Source: Acidimicrobiia bacterium (GTDB lineage: Bacteria; Actinomycetota; Acidimicrobiia; Spongiisociales; JAHEDJ01). From it: 21,126 bases of DNA. This document shows positions 20,855 to 21,126 of this stretch, in pieces (position 1 is the stretch's first letter; the number at the start of each line of letters is the position of its first letter). The stretch is taken from the NCBI GenBank assembly GCA_030598025.1, contig JAUVQS010000012.1, positions 1 through 21,126 on the forward strand. The letters run 5' to 3'. Under the pieces are notes generated by a model. That model did not search any database and had not been told where the DNA came from. It worked only from the letters and a program-made list of their open reading frames with translations. The position numbers and the translations under genes are program-made.

Positions 20855-21126
20855 ACGTTGGAGAGTTTGATCCTGGCTCAGGACGAACGCTGGCGGCGCG
20901 CCTAATGCATGCAAGTCGAGCGACGCATATCGGAGGAGTAATCCACTGGTATGACGGAGCGGCGAACGGGTGAGTATCACGTGAGAAACCTGCCCCGAAG
21001 ACTGGGATAGCCCGGGGAAACCCGGATTAATACCAGATACTCTCTACAGATCGCATGGTCTGTTGAGGAAATGCCTTTACGCTTCGGGATGGTCTCGCGA
21101 CCTATCAGCTAGTTGGTGAGGTAACG
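20855..21126 (+). rRNA. rrs: 16S ribosomal RNA, 5' portion
   Basis: The universal 16S start AGAGTTTGATCCTGGCTCAG begins at 20862, so by E. coli numbering the mature 5' end is near 20855. It continues with GACGAACGCTGGCGGC, GCATGCAAGTCGAGCG, GGCGAACGGGTGAG and CCTATCAGCTAGTTGGTGAG. About the first 270 bases are present and the gene runs off the right edge. The segment GCGCGCCTAATGCATG differs from the GTGCTTAACACATG form usual in Actinomycetia. It is preceded by a promoter, boxA and leader stems, so this is the start of an rrn operon. Confidence 0.98.

Overview
The window is a GC-rich, densely packed bacterial chromosome segment. It carries housekeeping genes on the plus strand, two minus-strand genes, and the first ~270 bases of a 16S rRNA gene at the right edge. 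The gene order priA-def-fmt-rsmB-rpe-(regulator)-ribD-ribE-ribBA-ribH, then infC-rpmI-rplT-(SpoU methylase)-pheS-pheT-argF and mpg...tyrS matches blocks I know from Actinobacteria such as Mycobacterium. I therefore infer an actinobacterium. The 16S start differs from the form I associate with Actinomycetia, so a deep or uncultured class is plausible, but I cannot assign one without a search.

Layout. 1-88: the last codons of priA. 89-448: a gene-free stretch with two heptanucleotide tandem arrays and a 22-bp perfect palindrome. 449-4658: a coupled run (def, fmt, rsmB, rpe, response regulator) with 4-nt overlaps or 1-nt gaps, covering N-terminal formyl-Met handling, 16S rRNA methylation, pentose phosphate metabolism and signalling. 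4659-8200: an FMN riboswitch followed by a complete riboflavin operon (ribD, ribE, ribBA, ribH), which turns GTP and ribulose-5-phosphate into riboflavin. 8201-8535: a third repeat array, hairpins, a promoter and a leader ending in an intrinsic terminator. 8536-9946: infC (apparent AUC start), rpmI and rplT. 9952-15612: SpoU methylase, pheS, pheT (frameshifted near its 3' end), argF and mpg. 15671-18055 (minus): a class A penicillin-binding protein with a lipoprotein-type signal and two PASTA domains. 18154-19338: tyrS with altered class I signature motifs. 19403-20371 (minus): an alpha/beta hydrolase. 20372-20854: repeat arrays, an rrn promoter, boxA and leader hairpins. 20855-21126: 16S rRNA.

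The most unusual signal is not a gene. It is a family of intergenic arrays in which GTAC-like cores recur every 7 bp. They occur in at least five intergenic regions, in both orientations, and most sit beside or overlap a strong inverted repeat. Other points worth attention are the infC leader (attenuator plus AUC start), TyrRS with TLGW and KMSQS in place of HIGH and KMSKS, the pheT frameshift, and the lipoprotein-like PBP. I found no mobile element, CRISPR array or defence cassette.
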